Shown here: positions 49,845 through 62,230 of the stretch, piece by piece
How the letters are laid out: each line of letters opens with the position of its first letter
Position numbering within the stretch: the stretch's first letter is position 1
Origin: Pratylenchus scribneri
Lineage: Eukaryota; Nematoda; Chromadorea; Rhabditida; Pratylenchidae
Length of the DNA: 64,000 bases
Assembly (NCBI GenBank): GCA_030063045.1
Contig: JAQSEB010000153.1
Location: 362,902-426,901 of the forward strand
Reading direction: 5' to 3'
Made by a program: the position numbers and the translations under genes
The notes under the pieces: model-generated
Told to the model about the DNA's origin: nothing
Database searches by the model: none
The model's input: the letters and a program-made list of their open reading frames with translations, nothing else

Positions 49845-49846
49845 CT
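49845..49846 (-). promoter_or_regulatory. Probable spliced-leader acceptor, family member 4
   Basis: Minus-strand ATTTTCAG ends exactly at the base before the ATG at 49844, with AT-rich outron-like sequence above it. This is the clearest trans-splice acceptor in the window. Confidence 0.65.
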
Positions 49847-50652
49847 GAAAATTTTTTTATTTAATATTTTCTCTAATTTAACCTTATAAAAATTTTTAAA
49901 TTTTTTCTAAAATTGTGAGTAAAAAAAACGACGTGGCAAATTTATATTGCAGTCTAGAACTAGTTAAGAATAAATTAAAGTACTTAATTATGGTGGCTAG
50001 CGGGAAAAATTTAGATTGCAGTCTTTTCTTTTGACGTGGCTTTTGGCTATACAGTATTTAAAAATAAATTATGGATACAGGAATATTTATCAAAAAATTT
50101 AAAGTTAAAGAATTTTAAGTATAATCCATTTTAAAATTGATTATATTGCTAATTCGATTAGAAAAGAAATGATCAAAATGTCTATTAAATGAAAAACAGA
50201 TAAAACGAATAATGGAATTTTAATTTAAGGCTTGATGATGAATATTTAATGGTGTCACTGAAATTATTTTTTTGCATGTTTTTGTTCTTATAGATTAGAT
50301 TATGTATCGTTAAGTATCGAGGAATGTGATTTGACAAAGTTGTATTGCTTCAATTTTTCTAAAAATGAAATATTATTGAAAATGGCTTGTATAATTAATA
50401 GTTAATCTTTAAATTATGATAATAAATTTACATTTCGAAGAAAAAATTCCTTTTTGATTTACTATGAATAAGCTATTAAAGAATTTGATTGAATTTTTAT
50501 CCGGAAAAATAAAAATAAAGGAAAGAAAACCAAATGACAAATATCGAAAAGCAACATTTTGATTCGATTATTTGTATCCCCAAAAATTCATATTTCATTT
50601 TCATATCAATCTTCCTTTGAATCTTCTTTTCTTTGCGGTTGCATCCATCTCT
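49847..50652. other. Intergenic spacer
   Basis: Upstream of family member 4 and downstream of the next minus-strand gene. AT-rich, with no coding or repeat structure noticed. Confidence 0.45.
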
Positions 50653-53600
50653 TCAATGGCCCCAACCATTGCACTTTTTGTTCCCATAATCCCATTTGCA
50701 CATTGGAAGATCCTCGCAAATTGCCTCATATCCCATGGACCACTCCTGGCAAATGCTGTGAACGGACACGCAAGTTCCATTTTCAAAATGCCAAATGCAA
50801 CGTCCAATGCAATCCCAAGTATCATCAACTGAATGTCAGAATTATATAGATAGAATAGCATAATAATATATATTTGTTATGATTAAGAATATTAGAAGGA
50901 TCCAGATTTGAAAAAAAAAATTTGAAATTCATATTCTATTACTATTACTCATATTTGATTGTAAAACGATGATAAAACATTATTTTAGGTGATTTTTAAT
51001 TTTGGGAAGAAAAAGATCTGGATGGACCCAGAATTTGTTTATAATTGATAAAAAAAAAATCGTGAAATATTTTTAAAAATAATAGAATATACATAAATAT
51101 ATATTCATTGTTTTAAAATGGGAATTTTTCATGAAAATTTCGAAAAAATTTTTAATTTTAACTATATCTTAATAAAAAACTTAGATTTCGAATTCATCGA
51201 AAGTGTAAAATAAACCCAAAATCAAGCTCAAAATCATTTCAGCAATCATACTGAATGAATTTTTTAATTGTTATCATTATCAATAATTTGTCCTTTTTTT
51301 AATTAACAAAGATGGTTAATAGAGCCAAAATATGTATTGATATAAATAAAATATAGAAAAATATTGAAATAAACCCATAAAAATCGTACCCTATTTTTGA
51401 CAATAGAATATTGCAGATTTATTTGATTTAAATGAAAATAAATATTCCTTTCTATAAGAACACATAAAATAAATACATAGGTAAATGCATGCAAAAACAA
51501 ATTTGAAATTTATTTTGATTTATTTTTTCTTTTGATGAAAATTTTTTGATTTATTCATATATTTAAAAAGCTAGAACAATTTGTTCACTTGTATTCTATA
51601 AATTTGGGCACTTGTATTTTATATCCTATATTAATAAAGAATTTAAAAAACCAGACTTCGGAGGCATGACTCTGCACCAACGCGACAATGCTTCTCCAAA
51701 TATTTGCTGTCCTTTTCAACCCATTCTGCTTCCCAAGCACATTTATCATTTGGCATTTGATTACATATTTTTTCATCGTCTTCTAAAATTTCTTTCTATT
51801 CATAAATTAATAACTTAAAAGATTTACTTTTTCCACAACCGTCAAAAGTATTCATGCATTCAGTGCTGTCCATGATGCATTCACTTCGTGCATTGCATGC
51901 ATCAATGTTCTCATCTTGAAATTATGGCACTAATATAAATAAAATAGTAATTGGATGAATACAGATTTTAATTAATTTTAATCCATTAGTTTATTTTGTC
52001 TTTGAAAATGATTTATAAAACTAAAAAAGAACTTGAACGATCCTAAATTAAAATGATTAATTCTCTTGTCTCTAATAAATTAAATTCGGATTTTGATTGT
52101 CAAAAATCTTATAATCTTTTTATTTCTATCCTGAATTGTTAAAGAAAGTGAAAACATCGGAAAATATAAAGAATAAATGTTTTAAATGAATTTTTATTGA
52201 ATTTTAGATGTTTTAAACAATGCCACATTTTTTGCCACATTTTTGGCAAATTTTGCCACATTTTTCCCACATTTTTTAAAGCCTATGCCACCGTGCGTGT
52301 GCGTTTCTAAAAAGTGTAAATTGTTGCGTTTCTAAAAAAAAGTGTAAAAATGTCGCGTTTCTAAAAAAAAGTGTAAAAATGTCGCGTTTCTAAAAAAAGT
52401 GTAAAAATGTCGCGTTTCTAAAAAAAAGTGTAAAAATGTGGAAAATTTAGAAATAATCTTTTATTGAATAAAATGAAACGATATATCATGAAATCAATCA
52501 ACATTTTATACGAATAAAAAAATCATCAGCATTTGATCCAAATTAAATTTTTCTAATAAAATAATATGGTTACTATTTTTTTTTGCAGAATAAAATATTT
52601 TTTTTGCAGAATAAAATATTTTTTTTTGCAAAAAAGATTTAAATATATTTTTTTTGCAGAAAAAAGTATTTTTTTTGCAGAATAAAGTGAAAAATAATAA
52701 AAACTAATTTCGGCTACTAAAATGCAAACCAAACCGGTTTGGTTTGTAAAATATTAGTTCAATAAGATTAAAATTAATTATTTTGGATTAGAAAATATAA
52801 AATGAAAATGAATTTGGAGATTGACCAGAGGCCAAATTAATTTAAAAGGAGGTGCGCGGACCGGTTTGGCCAAATAGGTTTAAAAGTTTGGAATTGTCTA
52901 AATAAAGAGTTTTCGGTGGTGGGGAATATGAATTGAGATTTATACCACATTTAGGGACAGTTTATATGCTTAAACCGCCATGCTATCGATGTAAAAGTTG
53001 TGCCATCGCCATTTTAAGCTGTGCCATCGACAAAAAATTTGCCAATGTCATCCAGTGTTGTGCCATCAATATAAAAGGTGTGGTATCGACGCAAAACCGT
53101 GACAAAACCGAGAAAAGCCATGCCTTCGAAGATAAAGATGTGCCATCGGCGATAGAGATATGGTATTGGGGAAGGGAAGTGCCATTGGGGAAAGGGAGTG
53201 CCAAGAGATTGTGACAAATTTTTTGATTGAAGCTAATATCGTGGAAGTGGAGGCGAACATCCGGGTGCCGAGGCGAACATCCCGGAAGTGGAGGCGAACA
53301 TCGAGGGTGCTGAGGCGACATTTTGGAGATGGAGGCGAACATCGAGGGTGCTGAGGCACATTCTGGAGATGGAGGCGAGCATTGTGATGCCGAGGCGAAC
53401 ATCCAGGTGCCGAGGCGAACATCCAGGTGCCGAGGCGAACATCCAGGTGCCGAGGCGAACATCCAGGTGCCGAGGCGAACATCCAGGTGCCGAGGCGAAC
53501 ATCTTAGCGTCGGTGGCGGACATCTTGGGGTCGGAGGCGAACATCTTAGCGTCGGTGGCGGACATCTTGGGGTCGGAGGCGAACATCTTGAGGTCGGAGG

Positions 53601-56600
53601 CGAACATCTTAGGGTCGAAGGCGGGCTTCTGGAGGCGAAGCAGAATTTAAATTATTAGGTCACTTAAATAGGGGCTAGGGTTAGGGTTTATGGGTTCGGA
53701 GCATAGGATTCTCGCGAAGCCGGAAGTAAAACAGTCCAAACCGGTTTCGCGCACAAGCGGTTTAAACAAACGACACAAAACCTGATTATTTCCAAGCTTT
53801 TCTTCATTAATCATACCAATTTTCATCATTATTAATATTTTCTAATCCAAAATAATTAATTTTAATCTTATTGAACTAATATTTTACAAACCAAACCGGT
53901 TTGGTTTGCATTTTAGTAGCCGAAATTAGTTTTTATTATTTTTCACTTTTTTCTGCAAAAAAAAATATATTTAAATCTTTTCTGCAAAAAAAATATTTTA
54001 TTCTGCAAAAAAAATATTTTATTCTGCAAAAAAAATATTTTATTCTGCAAAAAAAATAGTAACCATATTATTTTATTAGAAAAATTTAATTTGGATCAAA
54101 TGCTGATGATTTTTTTATTCGTATAAAATGTTGATTGATTTCATGATATATCGTTTCATTTTATTCAATAAAAGATTATTTCTAAATTTTCCACATTTTT
54201 ACACTTTTTTTTTAGAAACGCGACATTTTTACACTTTTTTTTAGAAACGCGACATTTTTACACTTTTTTTAGAAACGCGACATTTTTACACTTTTTTTTA
54301 GAAACGCAACAATTTACACTTTTTTAGAAACGCGACAGCACCTATGCCACATTTTTGGTCAAACCAATGGGTCACCCTGCTGGAGTGAGTATATTAGAGA
54401 CTATTAATCTTTTTCTGATGATAATATCGTAATAATAAAATAATTGTATTATAATCCATTCGTTATGTTTAAATCGCCGATTATGAAATATTTAAAATAT
54501 TTTAATTTACCCTTTTTGCAAGATTTGCCCCAATCTACGCATTTTCCATTTTCCCATGAACATTTGCCATCATTTCTTTTTTCATCACATTGAGTTGCAT
54601 CTTTGCCTATAAAATAATATTTTTATTTATAATATGTATTGTATTTCTATTTTATTTTAAAATAGGAAAAAAAATTTTTTAGAAATCAATTACATACGCA
54701 GGTTGCAGCTATCATAGACATTCCGGCACACATTTTTATCATCCAGATTGCATTCATTCTTATTCTTGCAATCATCTTTGGCAGCTTAATATAAAAAAAG
54801 AATCTATCTTTTTTTAATGAATTCTTAAATTAGATTAATAATAATTTATTATGAAATTATATGTTGCTGAAAATTGGAAAATCTCCATTTTTTGAAAATT
54901 CAATATTTTTTCCGAGAATATTTGAATTTATTTATATCCAATTAAATATGTATATAATATTTACATTGATTTAACTAATTTTTATATAAAATTTTCTAGT
55001 TATTTATAAAAAAAACAAAATCTTGTTACTTTCAGGATTATATTTAATTTTAATTTAGTGTATAAAATTAACTTACTTCCTTTGCACGAAACTTTAATAT
55101 CCAAACATTTTTTTTCTTCCAATGAGCATAAAAAATCGGGCCAATTTTCTATCGATTTTTCACAATCTTCCGGTTTTTTTCCTATAAAATTAATTATTTT
55201 TCTTTAATATTATTATATTATAATAAAAAAATGTCATTGTTAGAAAATATATATCTAAATGTTAACCCTTTCAGCAGATCATAAACTGATTGGAAAAACG
55301 TTAAAACATCTATTTTTAAAAAGTAAAATGCAATCATTTTTAGTTCATTATCATTAATATTTTAAAAATAAATTAATTGTTATATAGCAAAAAATTCATT
55401 TTTAATTCTAGATTTTTGCGCTATTCCTTTATTAAAAAAAAAATTATTTAAAACTTTTTAATATTTATAGTTCCATTATCCATTCCTTAACCTTAAAGGC
55501 TCTATTATTTCGAAAATACTACTAATTAAATTTTTAAAATCGGGAAATTCGATGATCTGAGCATGAAAATTGGTAATACTTCGGTGTAGATCCTTCCCTT
55601 TTTTTTGAAAAAAAAATTTAATTAAAAATGCCAATTTAGGGATTTTCGAGGTCGAAGAACTGAACACTCTGAATGGTTCAAAAGCCGGTTTAAATTTTTT
55701 TAATTTTCATTATTTGGCAATAAAATAAATTTGATATTTTCTTGGTAAAAGTTGCCATTAGCTTACCAAGATGGTAAGATATGGCAAAATGGATTTCAGA
55801 TTCGAATTTACCGACCTCGAAAACCTAAATTGGCATTTTTAGGCCAAAAAAAATAAATTTTATTTTGTTTCAAAAAAAGGAGGGGGCCTAAACCGAAGTA
55901 TTACCTGAAAATTAAATGAATTTATGAAATCTTGTCATCTTATATTATATTGTCAACCCCTATCACGAAAAACTAAAGGGAAATAGGACATTTTTTGGTC
56001 AAAATTTTACAATTAGAAAGCTTCGTATGAAAAAAGAAAATCCTTACAAATTAGTGAAAAATTTTTTTCGAATGAGTTGTCACTAAAAAAATTTTGCGAA
56101 AAGTCCCTTAGAGTACATTAATTTCCTTTCATTGTAAAAGTTGCCTAATGTGAACAACAACAAATACTCCTAAAATATTGAAAATTATTTTTCACCAGGT
56201 CTTTTCAATATTTTGCTAAAAACTGATTTTAATACTTGGAGAATTTTGATATTCAATCGATCGAAAATTAGAATAATTCTTTTTTATAAATCGAAAAATA
56301 ATTCATACATTTTATTATGCCCTCCAAACCAGGGATCTCAGATGGTTTTTCGGTTTGGGGGGCATTTTGGAGGGATTTCTTGAAAAAAAGGGGGCATTTT
56401 CAATAAAAAAGGGGGCATTTTGGGGGTCATTTTTAAAAAGTAGTAAAAAACTGTTAGAAAAATTTTCTTTTCAATTTTTATGATTATTTTATGTATTTTT
56501 GCAACAATTCCTGGTTGGAAATTAACAAATTAGATATTTCTGAATTTGAATAATTAAATTTTTACTGATAATGAGCAAGGCTAAGGGGGCGTCATAATCG

Positions 56601-59600
56601 TTTTATAAGTGTGCAAACTGCAAAGTCTATTTTGTTCCTCAGGCGAAAATTTTAACGAAAAATGCCCATTCACAAATTTTTTTTTGGCAAATATGGCCCT
56701 TCAGGAAACAAATTAGACCATAAATTGGCTGCGCAGCGAAAATTTTTAACCAAATAATGGCTCGCAACGAGAAATATAGACGAAAAATGCCCCTTAAGAG
56801 AAAAATTTTGTAAAAAAATAGCCCCATGGGGAAAAAATTAAGCTAAAAATGGCCTCGCAGAGAGAAATTTTAACCAAAATTTGCCGCTCAGCGAGAAATT
56901 TTAGCAAAAAATATAAAAAAAAGGGAAAAATATCAAAATTTTAAAAAGGGGGCATTTGGGGGGCAACTCGGCTCGGGGGGCAAAATCCCAAAAAGGGGGC
57001 AAATGCCCCCCGTGGGGGGGGGGGGGGGGGGGGGTATTCAGAGATCCCTGCTCCAAACCGAAAAACCATCTGAGAGCCCTGCTGGTCCATTAGAAAAACA
57101 AAAGACTGGTATTTTAAATTTTATAGTTATATTAGCTTCTTTTTGATAAAATATCTTTTTCCCTACAATTATATTTTTTTTACCTACCATTTTAATTTTT
57201 TTACCTACGACTTCTAATAAATCAGAAAACGTTTTTAGACCCTACAAACCTTATACCATTTTGTAGATCTCATCGAGACGCGTCGATTGGTATATAATTT
57301 GTCATGGTTTAGCCCAAAATAAAAAGGTTTAAAACCAAAAACCGGAAAAATGGTTTAAACAGTTTAACTCTTACAATTTATGTTTAAACTAAGAAATATA
57401 TAAAAGACACGTCTTGATGAGATCTACAAAATGGTATAAGGTTTGTAGGGTCTAAAACCGGTTTCTGGTTTATTAGAAGTCGAAAACTGTTTTGTAGGTA
57501 AAAAAATTAAAATGGTAGGTAAAAAATATATTTGTAGGTAAAAAAATTCGTCCAGAGTCAATTCCACAATAGACAAAAGGCAGTGCAAATGTGGTCAAAT
57601 TCCACAATAGTGCAAATGTTGGCGTTTTCGACTTATAATAAAACAGAAACCGGTTTTAGACACTACAAACCTTATACTATTTTGTAGATCTCATCGAGAC
57701 GAATCGAATGGTATATAATTTGTCATGTTTAGGCTAATATTAAAGAGTTCAAAACCAAAAATAGGAAAAATGGTTTAATACACTCAAATTTTAACTAAAC
57801 CATGACAGATTATATACCATTCGATTCGTCTCGATGAGATCTACAAAATAGTATAAGTTTTGTAGTGTCTAAAACCGGTTTCAGATTTATTATAAGTTGA
57901 AAACGCCAACATTTGCACTATTGTGGAATTGACCACATTTGCACTATTGTGGAATTGACCTAGCACCAAAAAAATTATCTTCCCTTCTTTTTTATTATCA
58001 GTGAGCAACCATGGAAAATAGGAATGAACATTTTTGATTGGAGTAGGTGCTAAAGAAAAGCTACAATTGATTGAATTTGAATATAGTCAGTTTCAATTTA
58101 ATAAAATCTACTCTATATAAGTTATTGTGTATTGTATAATTTTGTTAATAGTAAAAGACGAAATTTTATAATTAGGTAATATTCTAATGTTACATACGAA
58201 TCATGGCGCAGTCTTCATAATTTTTTTCAAGGCACTTTTCATGTTTCCAATTGCAATTTGCTTCTTTCCCACAATTTTCGGAATTGATTTCGGTTTTATA
58301 AGTTGGCGATTTGACCTTTTTTAAATATTCTTCAGGTTTGAGGTGGCCGGGACTGTATCGGCCACTCTTAGGGTCGAATGTTTGTTCGGGTGCTGTTGTC
58401 AAAAATTTTATTTTAATATTTCCAAAACATAATTATTTTTAATATAATTTGTTCACCGAGCACAAATTAACCTATGTAATATTTTGGTAAAATTTTTGCA
58501 AATTTTTTAATTATTAGTATAAAATTCATCATAGAGCTAGCCTTCTAAATTCGTTGATATGAAGTTGGACTTTTTAAATTTTTTTTTTTAAATTTTTTCA
58601 TAATTTTTCATTTTATAATAAAACATTAACAAATTTTAATATTTTATAATTCCTCCATTCTTTTTATTGATGAGCTATTTTGTGCTGGCTAAAGATTTTA
58701 TTTTCAAACAAATCGTTGTTACAATATCCTACTATATTTTTTTCCTTGATCAAAATATCTAATTGTCCGATGGTCTATAATATCTTTAAAATACTTTCGC
58801 TCATATCCTTCAAAATTATTGCAAAATTAATTTAATTAATATAATTACGATATTTTGGGCCACCACAACGCGTATAACTATAATGTTTGCACTCATTATT
58901 TTCCCAAATGCATCCAATTGTTATTTGTTTATAACATTCAGCGAAATCTTTAACTGCAAAAAAAATGACCATGTAAAAATTGCTTTAATTAACATTATCT
59001 TATCAATATGATAAAGTTATATGATCAAATTTCTTTAAATTTTGCATTCCTAATTTAAGATTAATTGAGAATTTTTATTAAGAATGTAATATGGTACTTA
59101 TCAGTTATCCGCTCGTAGATTTGAAAAAAATTTAAGATTCTTATTTTATTAATCATATTTTATTGTAAAACAATCAATTTTGGGTTCGAATCTTATGAAT
59201 AAATTTTTGGGGCAGAATATATTTTGGGAGAAAAATACAAGTTATTTTACAATCTTCTTTGTTTTCACTTAATTTTTTATAGTAATTTAAAGTTGGTGTT
59301 AGACGACTTTAGGTAAATTATAAAATATAAAGATCTTTAATAAAATTTACTAATTTTGCAACGTTCTTCCAGATCCATACACTTTCCATCAAAATAATTG
59401 CAATAATCTCTTTTGCCACATTCAGCTTGCACATTATTCTGTTTTTCTATGAATAAATGAAAAGAATTATTCATTTTAAAATAAAAATTTTAAGATCCCA
59501 TCAGTAGCAAGTTTGCTGATTTTAGTGCTCCTAGGATAAAATGACTTACCAGCAATTTTAAATTTTATTTTTGCAGACGCGTGTATCATTTGCAGATTAA

Positions 59601-61292
59601 AAAATGAATTTTAATTTCTCAAAGTTATCAGTGCTTCCCTAATTCCACAATATTCCTAGAGCCAAGCGTCTATTCCCAAACTTTAGCTAAAGCAAACCTA
59701 AACTAATCTTTTTAAAATTTACAAAATCGAGATGCGAAAATATCGGAACTACTATATCTCTAAATGTCGGGTATGGAAAAGTTCAATTTTCTGTCGTAAT
59801 CAGGGGTGGAACCGGAACTCAAAAAAAATCGGAACGGAATTTTTTTCGGAATCGGAATTTGAATTTTTTTCGGAACCGGAATCGGAACTAAAACACCGGA
59901 ATTCCGGCTTTCGGAACCGGAATTCGGAATTTCCCAAAAAAAATTTTTTCCATTTAAAATTGAAAAAAAAATCAAAATTCCAAAAAAGTGAAATTTTTAT
60001 TCAAAAAATTTTTTATTAAAAAATTTTTAATGATATTTCAGAAAATAAAATTGTTGGGTTTAGTATTTTAGCGAATGAAGCGAATCTTAAAAATAATCCT
60101 GCTTTTGGTTTTGACCCAAACCATTGTCAATAAAAATGTAGCCAAACTGGAATTCTTAGTTCCACCAAATCTTTTTGGTTTTAATCATTGTTCATAAGCT
60201 TTTGTTTGATATTTTTAAATGAAACATTAATTTAGTTGTTTCTTTTATTGGGAATTGATAAATGATTATTTTGAATGTGGCTCTTTCCATGCCTTTTTAA
60301 TCAAAAACTATCAAGAAACTTGAATTTTTTCATTGTCTTTTTTCTTAAACAATTGTAAAATATTCCTATTTGTTGAATTAATTAAAAAATGAATTAAAAA
60401 GAACAAAATATTAAAAGAATAAGAAGGAATTTTCAATAAAAAGGGAATTCGTTTCAAAAAATAATACAAATTTTTGGATGAAATTAGCAAAGGGTCCCCC
60501 CTTTGCTTTTTTCGGAATTTTTCGGAATTCGACCACTTTTCGGAACCGGAATCGGAACGGAACTCAAACACCGGAATTCCGGCATTGGGAACCGGAATTC
60601 GGAATTCCGGTTCCACCCCTGGTCGTAATGCTCATTTTTGCATGCTTAATTCCTCTACTCCATCATTCTCCAATTTGTCGCCGTTTATTTATATATAGTT
60701 CATCAAGTCTATATACCAATATATTCCTCAATTTCAAATTGTTTTTATTGTTTCAAAAATAATCGATTTTTCATACAAATGATCTTTCAAATTATTAGCG
60801 AAATTTTTATAGCTTTTTTATCATCCAATAATTTTTAAACAATGTGAAAAATAATATCATTAGATAGCCATGAACATATTTGATAACATCTAAATTCCTT
60901 AAGAGTTAAAACTATTATGAGATATGAGTTATCGGTGCCAAGTTAGGCCGTCCCATTTTAATATTCGTATGGTTATCTTGTAAATTAAAAAAAATTTATT
61001 TTTATTAATTGTAAGGCTGGACTTCTTTGTGATCTCTAGAGAAAAGTGGAGAATATAATTTTTATAGGTACGGGAATAGTGTAGCTTACTTTCACGGATA
61101 GGATTTTTTCATTGTGGATGTGGAGGTGACCTCATTTAACATTTATTATAATAAATTTAATGTCTGATGAAGCATGCACTTTAATTCAAGAATTTTTATT
61201 ACCAAATGCATGGCATTGCTCGGCCCCACGGCATGCATGAAATTCCCATTTGCATCCTGTAGTTGCAATTCCACAAACAGTTTTAGTTGGTA
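50653..61292 (-). CDS. Secreted protein of tandem C-x-W modules (5' end not resolved)
   Basis: Exons by eye: 61292-61203, 59446-59351, 58953-58849, 58392-58198, 55181-55077, 54784-54698, 54606-54511, 51914-51828, 51782-~51657, 50828-50653. Almost every junction is phase 1, so modules can be added or lost without shifting the frame. Most exons carry one module C-x(4-8)-C-x-W-x(4-8)-C-x(6-9)-C: CGIATTGCKWEFHAC, GCIWENNEC, NCNWKHEKC, KCSWENGKC, KCAWEAEW, RCIWHFENGTC, MCKWDYGNKKC. Some modules have lost the Trp (CNLDDKNVC, CIMDSTEC). I do not recognise the family. The donor of the second-last exon is uncertain (GTCTGG used). No signal peptide exon was found; it may be in 61.3-62.1 kb or beyond the window. 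Long introns hold several mobile elements. Confidence 0.65.
52292..54341. mobile_element. 2.05-kb long-inverted-repeat element, Mutator-like, 9-bp duplication
   Basis: Inverted arms of about 500 bp (52292-52805 and 53830-54341) start GTGCGTGTGCGTTTCTAAA / GTGCTGTCGCGTTTCTAAA and contain tandem GCGTTTCTAAAAAAAAGTGT units, poly-T/TTTTGCAGAATAAA units and the palindrome AAACCAAACCGGTTTGGTTT. A perfect 9-bp direct repeat CTATGCCAC flanks it (52283-52291, 54342-54350). Long arms plus a 9-bp duplication are typical of Mutator-like elements. The unique centre codes for no visible transposase. It lies in an intron of the C-x-W module gene. Confidence 0.88.
53230..53640. repeat. GC-rich 20-bp minisatellite inside the Mutator-like element
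   Basis: Tandem variants of GAGGCGAACATCCAGGTGCC, five of them identical in a row (about 53390-53490), then a ~42-bp compound variant with ATCTTAGCGTCGGTGGCGGA. Open frames on both strands here result from the repeat. Confidence 0.92.
56330..57081. mobile_element. ~750-bp inverted-repeat element with GGGGGCATTTT blocks
   Basis: Ends CAGGGATCTCAGATGGTTTT and complement CAGGGCTCTCAGATGGTTTT continue to TCGGTTTGG. Inside are runs of GGGGGCATTTT and a chain of ~40-bp units around GAAATTTTAACCAAAAATGGC. The internal part matches, in opposite orientation, 62270-62520 and 62960-63080. No target duplication was recognised. Confidence 0.7.
57014..57034 (+). repeat. G21 homopolymer
   Basis: Twenty-one consecutive G, directly after GCCCCCCGT, inside the 56330-57081 element. 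Exact length may be unreliable. Confidence 0.9.
57160..57548. repeat. Older inverted-repeat copy of the GACGCGTC family
   Basis: ACCTACCATTTTAATTTTTT at the left and its complement at the right bound an inverted repeat with the core CTCATCGAGACGCGTCGATT. Its right end is interrupted by the MITE at 57549, so it is older than that insertion. Confidence 0.7.
57549..57967. mobile_element. 419-bp long-inverted-repeat MITE with 9-bp target duplication
   Basis: Same family as 27976-28415: GTCAATTCCACAATAG ends, GTTTTCGACTTATAATAAA, CTCATCGAGACGAATCGAAT core and complements. A perfect 9-bp direct repeat AAAAAAATT flanks it (57540-57548, 57968-57976). The duplicated site is A-rich, so the match alone is weaker than at 27976, but the boundaries agree with the other copy. 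Confidence 0.82.
59801..60621. mobile_element. 821-bp hAT-like non-autonomous element
   Basis: Perfect ends CAGGGGTGGAACCGG / CCGGTTCCACCCCTG and a perfect 8-bp direct repeat GTCGTAAT (59793-59800, 60622-60629). About 150 bp inside each end is packed with GGAACCGGAATTC, CGGAATTCC and CGGAATCGG words, as in hAT subterminal binding regions. The middle has no transposase. It lies in an intron of the C-x-W gene. Confidence 0.95.
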
Positions 61293-62049
61293 CTAAAAAT
61301 ATATGTACTTTACTTATTAGGCAAAATAAAATATATTAAATTAATTATAATTTAGAAATAACAGCAAAATGCAATCAATATAAAATTTAAATATAGTATA
61401 ATTCTTAATTGCAACTTGCAAGAAGAAATATTTTTTTTATTCTCATCCTCAACATCAAAAACTCTTGCCCTTCTAAATAATATTTTTACAAACTATTTGA
61501 GTTAGCAAAAAATTCGTATAAAATAAATAATTTATAAATAAATTTAAGGCTAATTATGTTAATTCATGCAAATTTTATTTTGTATGGAATTTAATATCTT
61601 CATGGCCATATTTTACAATAACATTGTTTAGGACTACAAATTATGGACAAGCAATGAAAATAATATATTATAAAAGTGGATTTATTCCTTGATGAGTGAT
61701 TACGAATCTTTTATTTATTTTTCATAAAAATCAAACATTTTATCATATCATTGTATTATGTTATATTTTTAATATTTAAATTTTCTATTTAAATGAAGTT
61801 ATAATTTTTATCAACTCGTCTATAAGCTTTAATGAATCTTACTACTTATTTAAGTATGAAATGACATTTGCTAACTTTTCTCTATACCAAAATCCTTTAT
61901 TGAATTCAATTTAAACAATTTATTCAAATTTATCTAATCGCCGTATTCTTGTAAATTATTAAAATAAATATATACATGTATCGCAGGGTCTTGGCAAACA
62001 GTGTCTTAAATTGTCATTTAATTCAAATTTCAATTAATTTTGAATAAAA

Positions 62050-62120
62050 TTACTGAGGGTCATTTTCAGCAACAACACATTCAGGGTGATCTCCTTGGCA
62101 TCGCCATTCATGGCCCGAAT
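62050..62120 (-). CDS. Isolated C-x-W-type exon, possibly the end of another gene
   Basis: After a TTTTTGTAG acceptor, phase 1, it reads GHEWRCQGDHPECVVAEND and then stops in frame (CAG TAA). The W-x-C-x6-C pattern matches the second half of a C-x-W module. A CA|GTAATT donor exists but its phase does not fit the next exon at 61292. Either this is the last exon of a second module gene running off the right edge, or the splice differs from my model. Confidence 0.45.
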
Positions 62121-62230
62121 CTACAAAAAATTTTGAAAAATTAATCTATTAAACAAATCATTTTATTTTCTATATTTCATTAATATTATTTTTAAATATA
62201 AAAACTAATAAGTAAGCTAACGAAGTGAGG

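Larger units (their letters stand above)
55185..58190. other. Long intron of the C-x-W gene, mostly repeats
   Basis: This 3-kb intron holds the elements at 56330-57081, 57160-57548 and 57549-57967. A further inverted pair occurs at 55590-55660 and 55800-55870 (AAAATGCCAATTTAGG / CCTAAATTGGCATTTTT). No exon was seen between them. Confidence 0.6.

Noticed and set aside
52983..53650. Repeat proteins on both strands (APGCSPRHLDVRLG type)
   Set aside because: Products of the 20-bp minisatellite inside a mobile element; open in many frames with no splice or start context.
56330..57081. Target-site duplication for the CAGGGATCTCAGATGG element
   Set aside because: Flanks CTCCAAAC and CTGGTCCA do not match, so exact insertion boundaries are not claimed.
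59732..60762. Frames of 70-100 codons rich in NRNSEF or GIRNSG
   Set aside because: They lie within the subterminal repeats of the 59801-60621 transposon.
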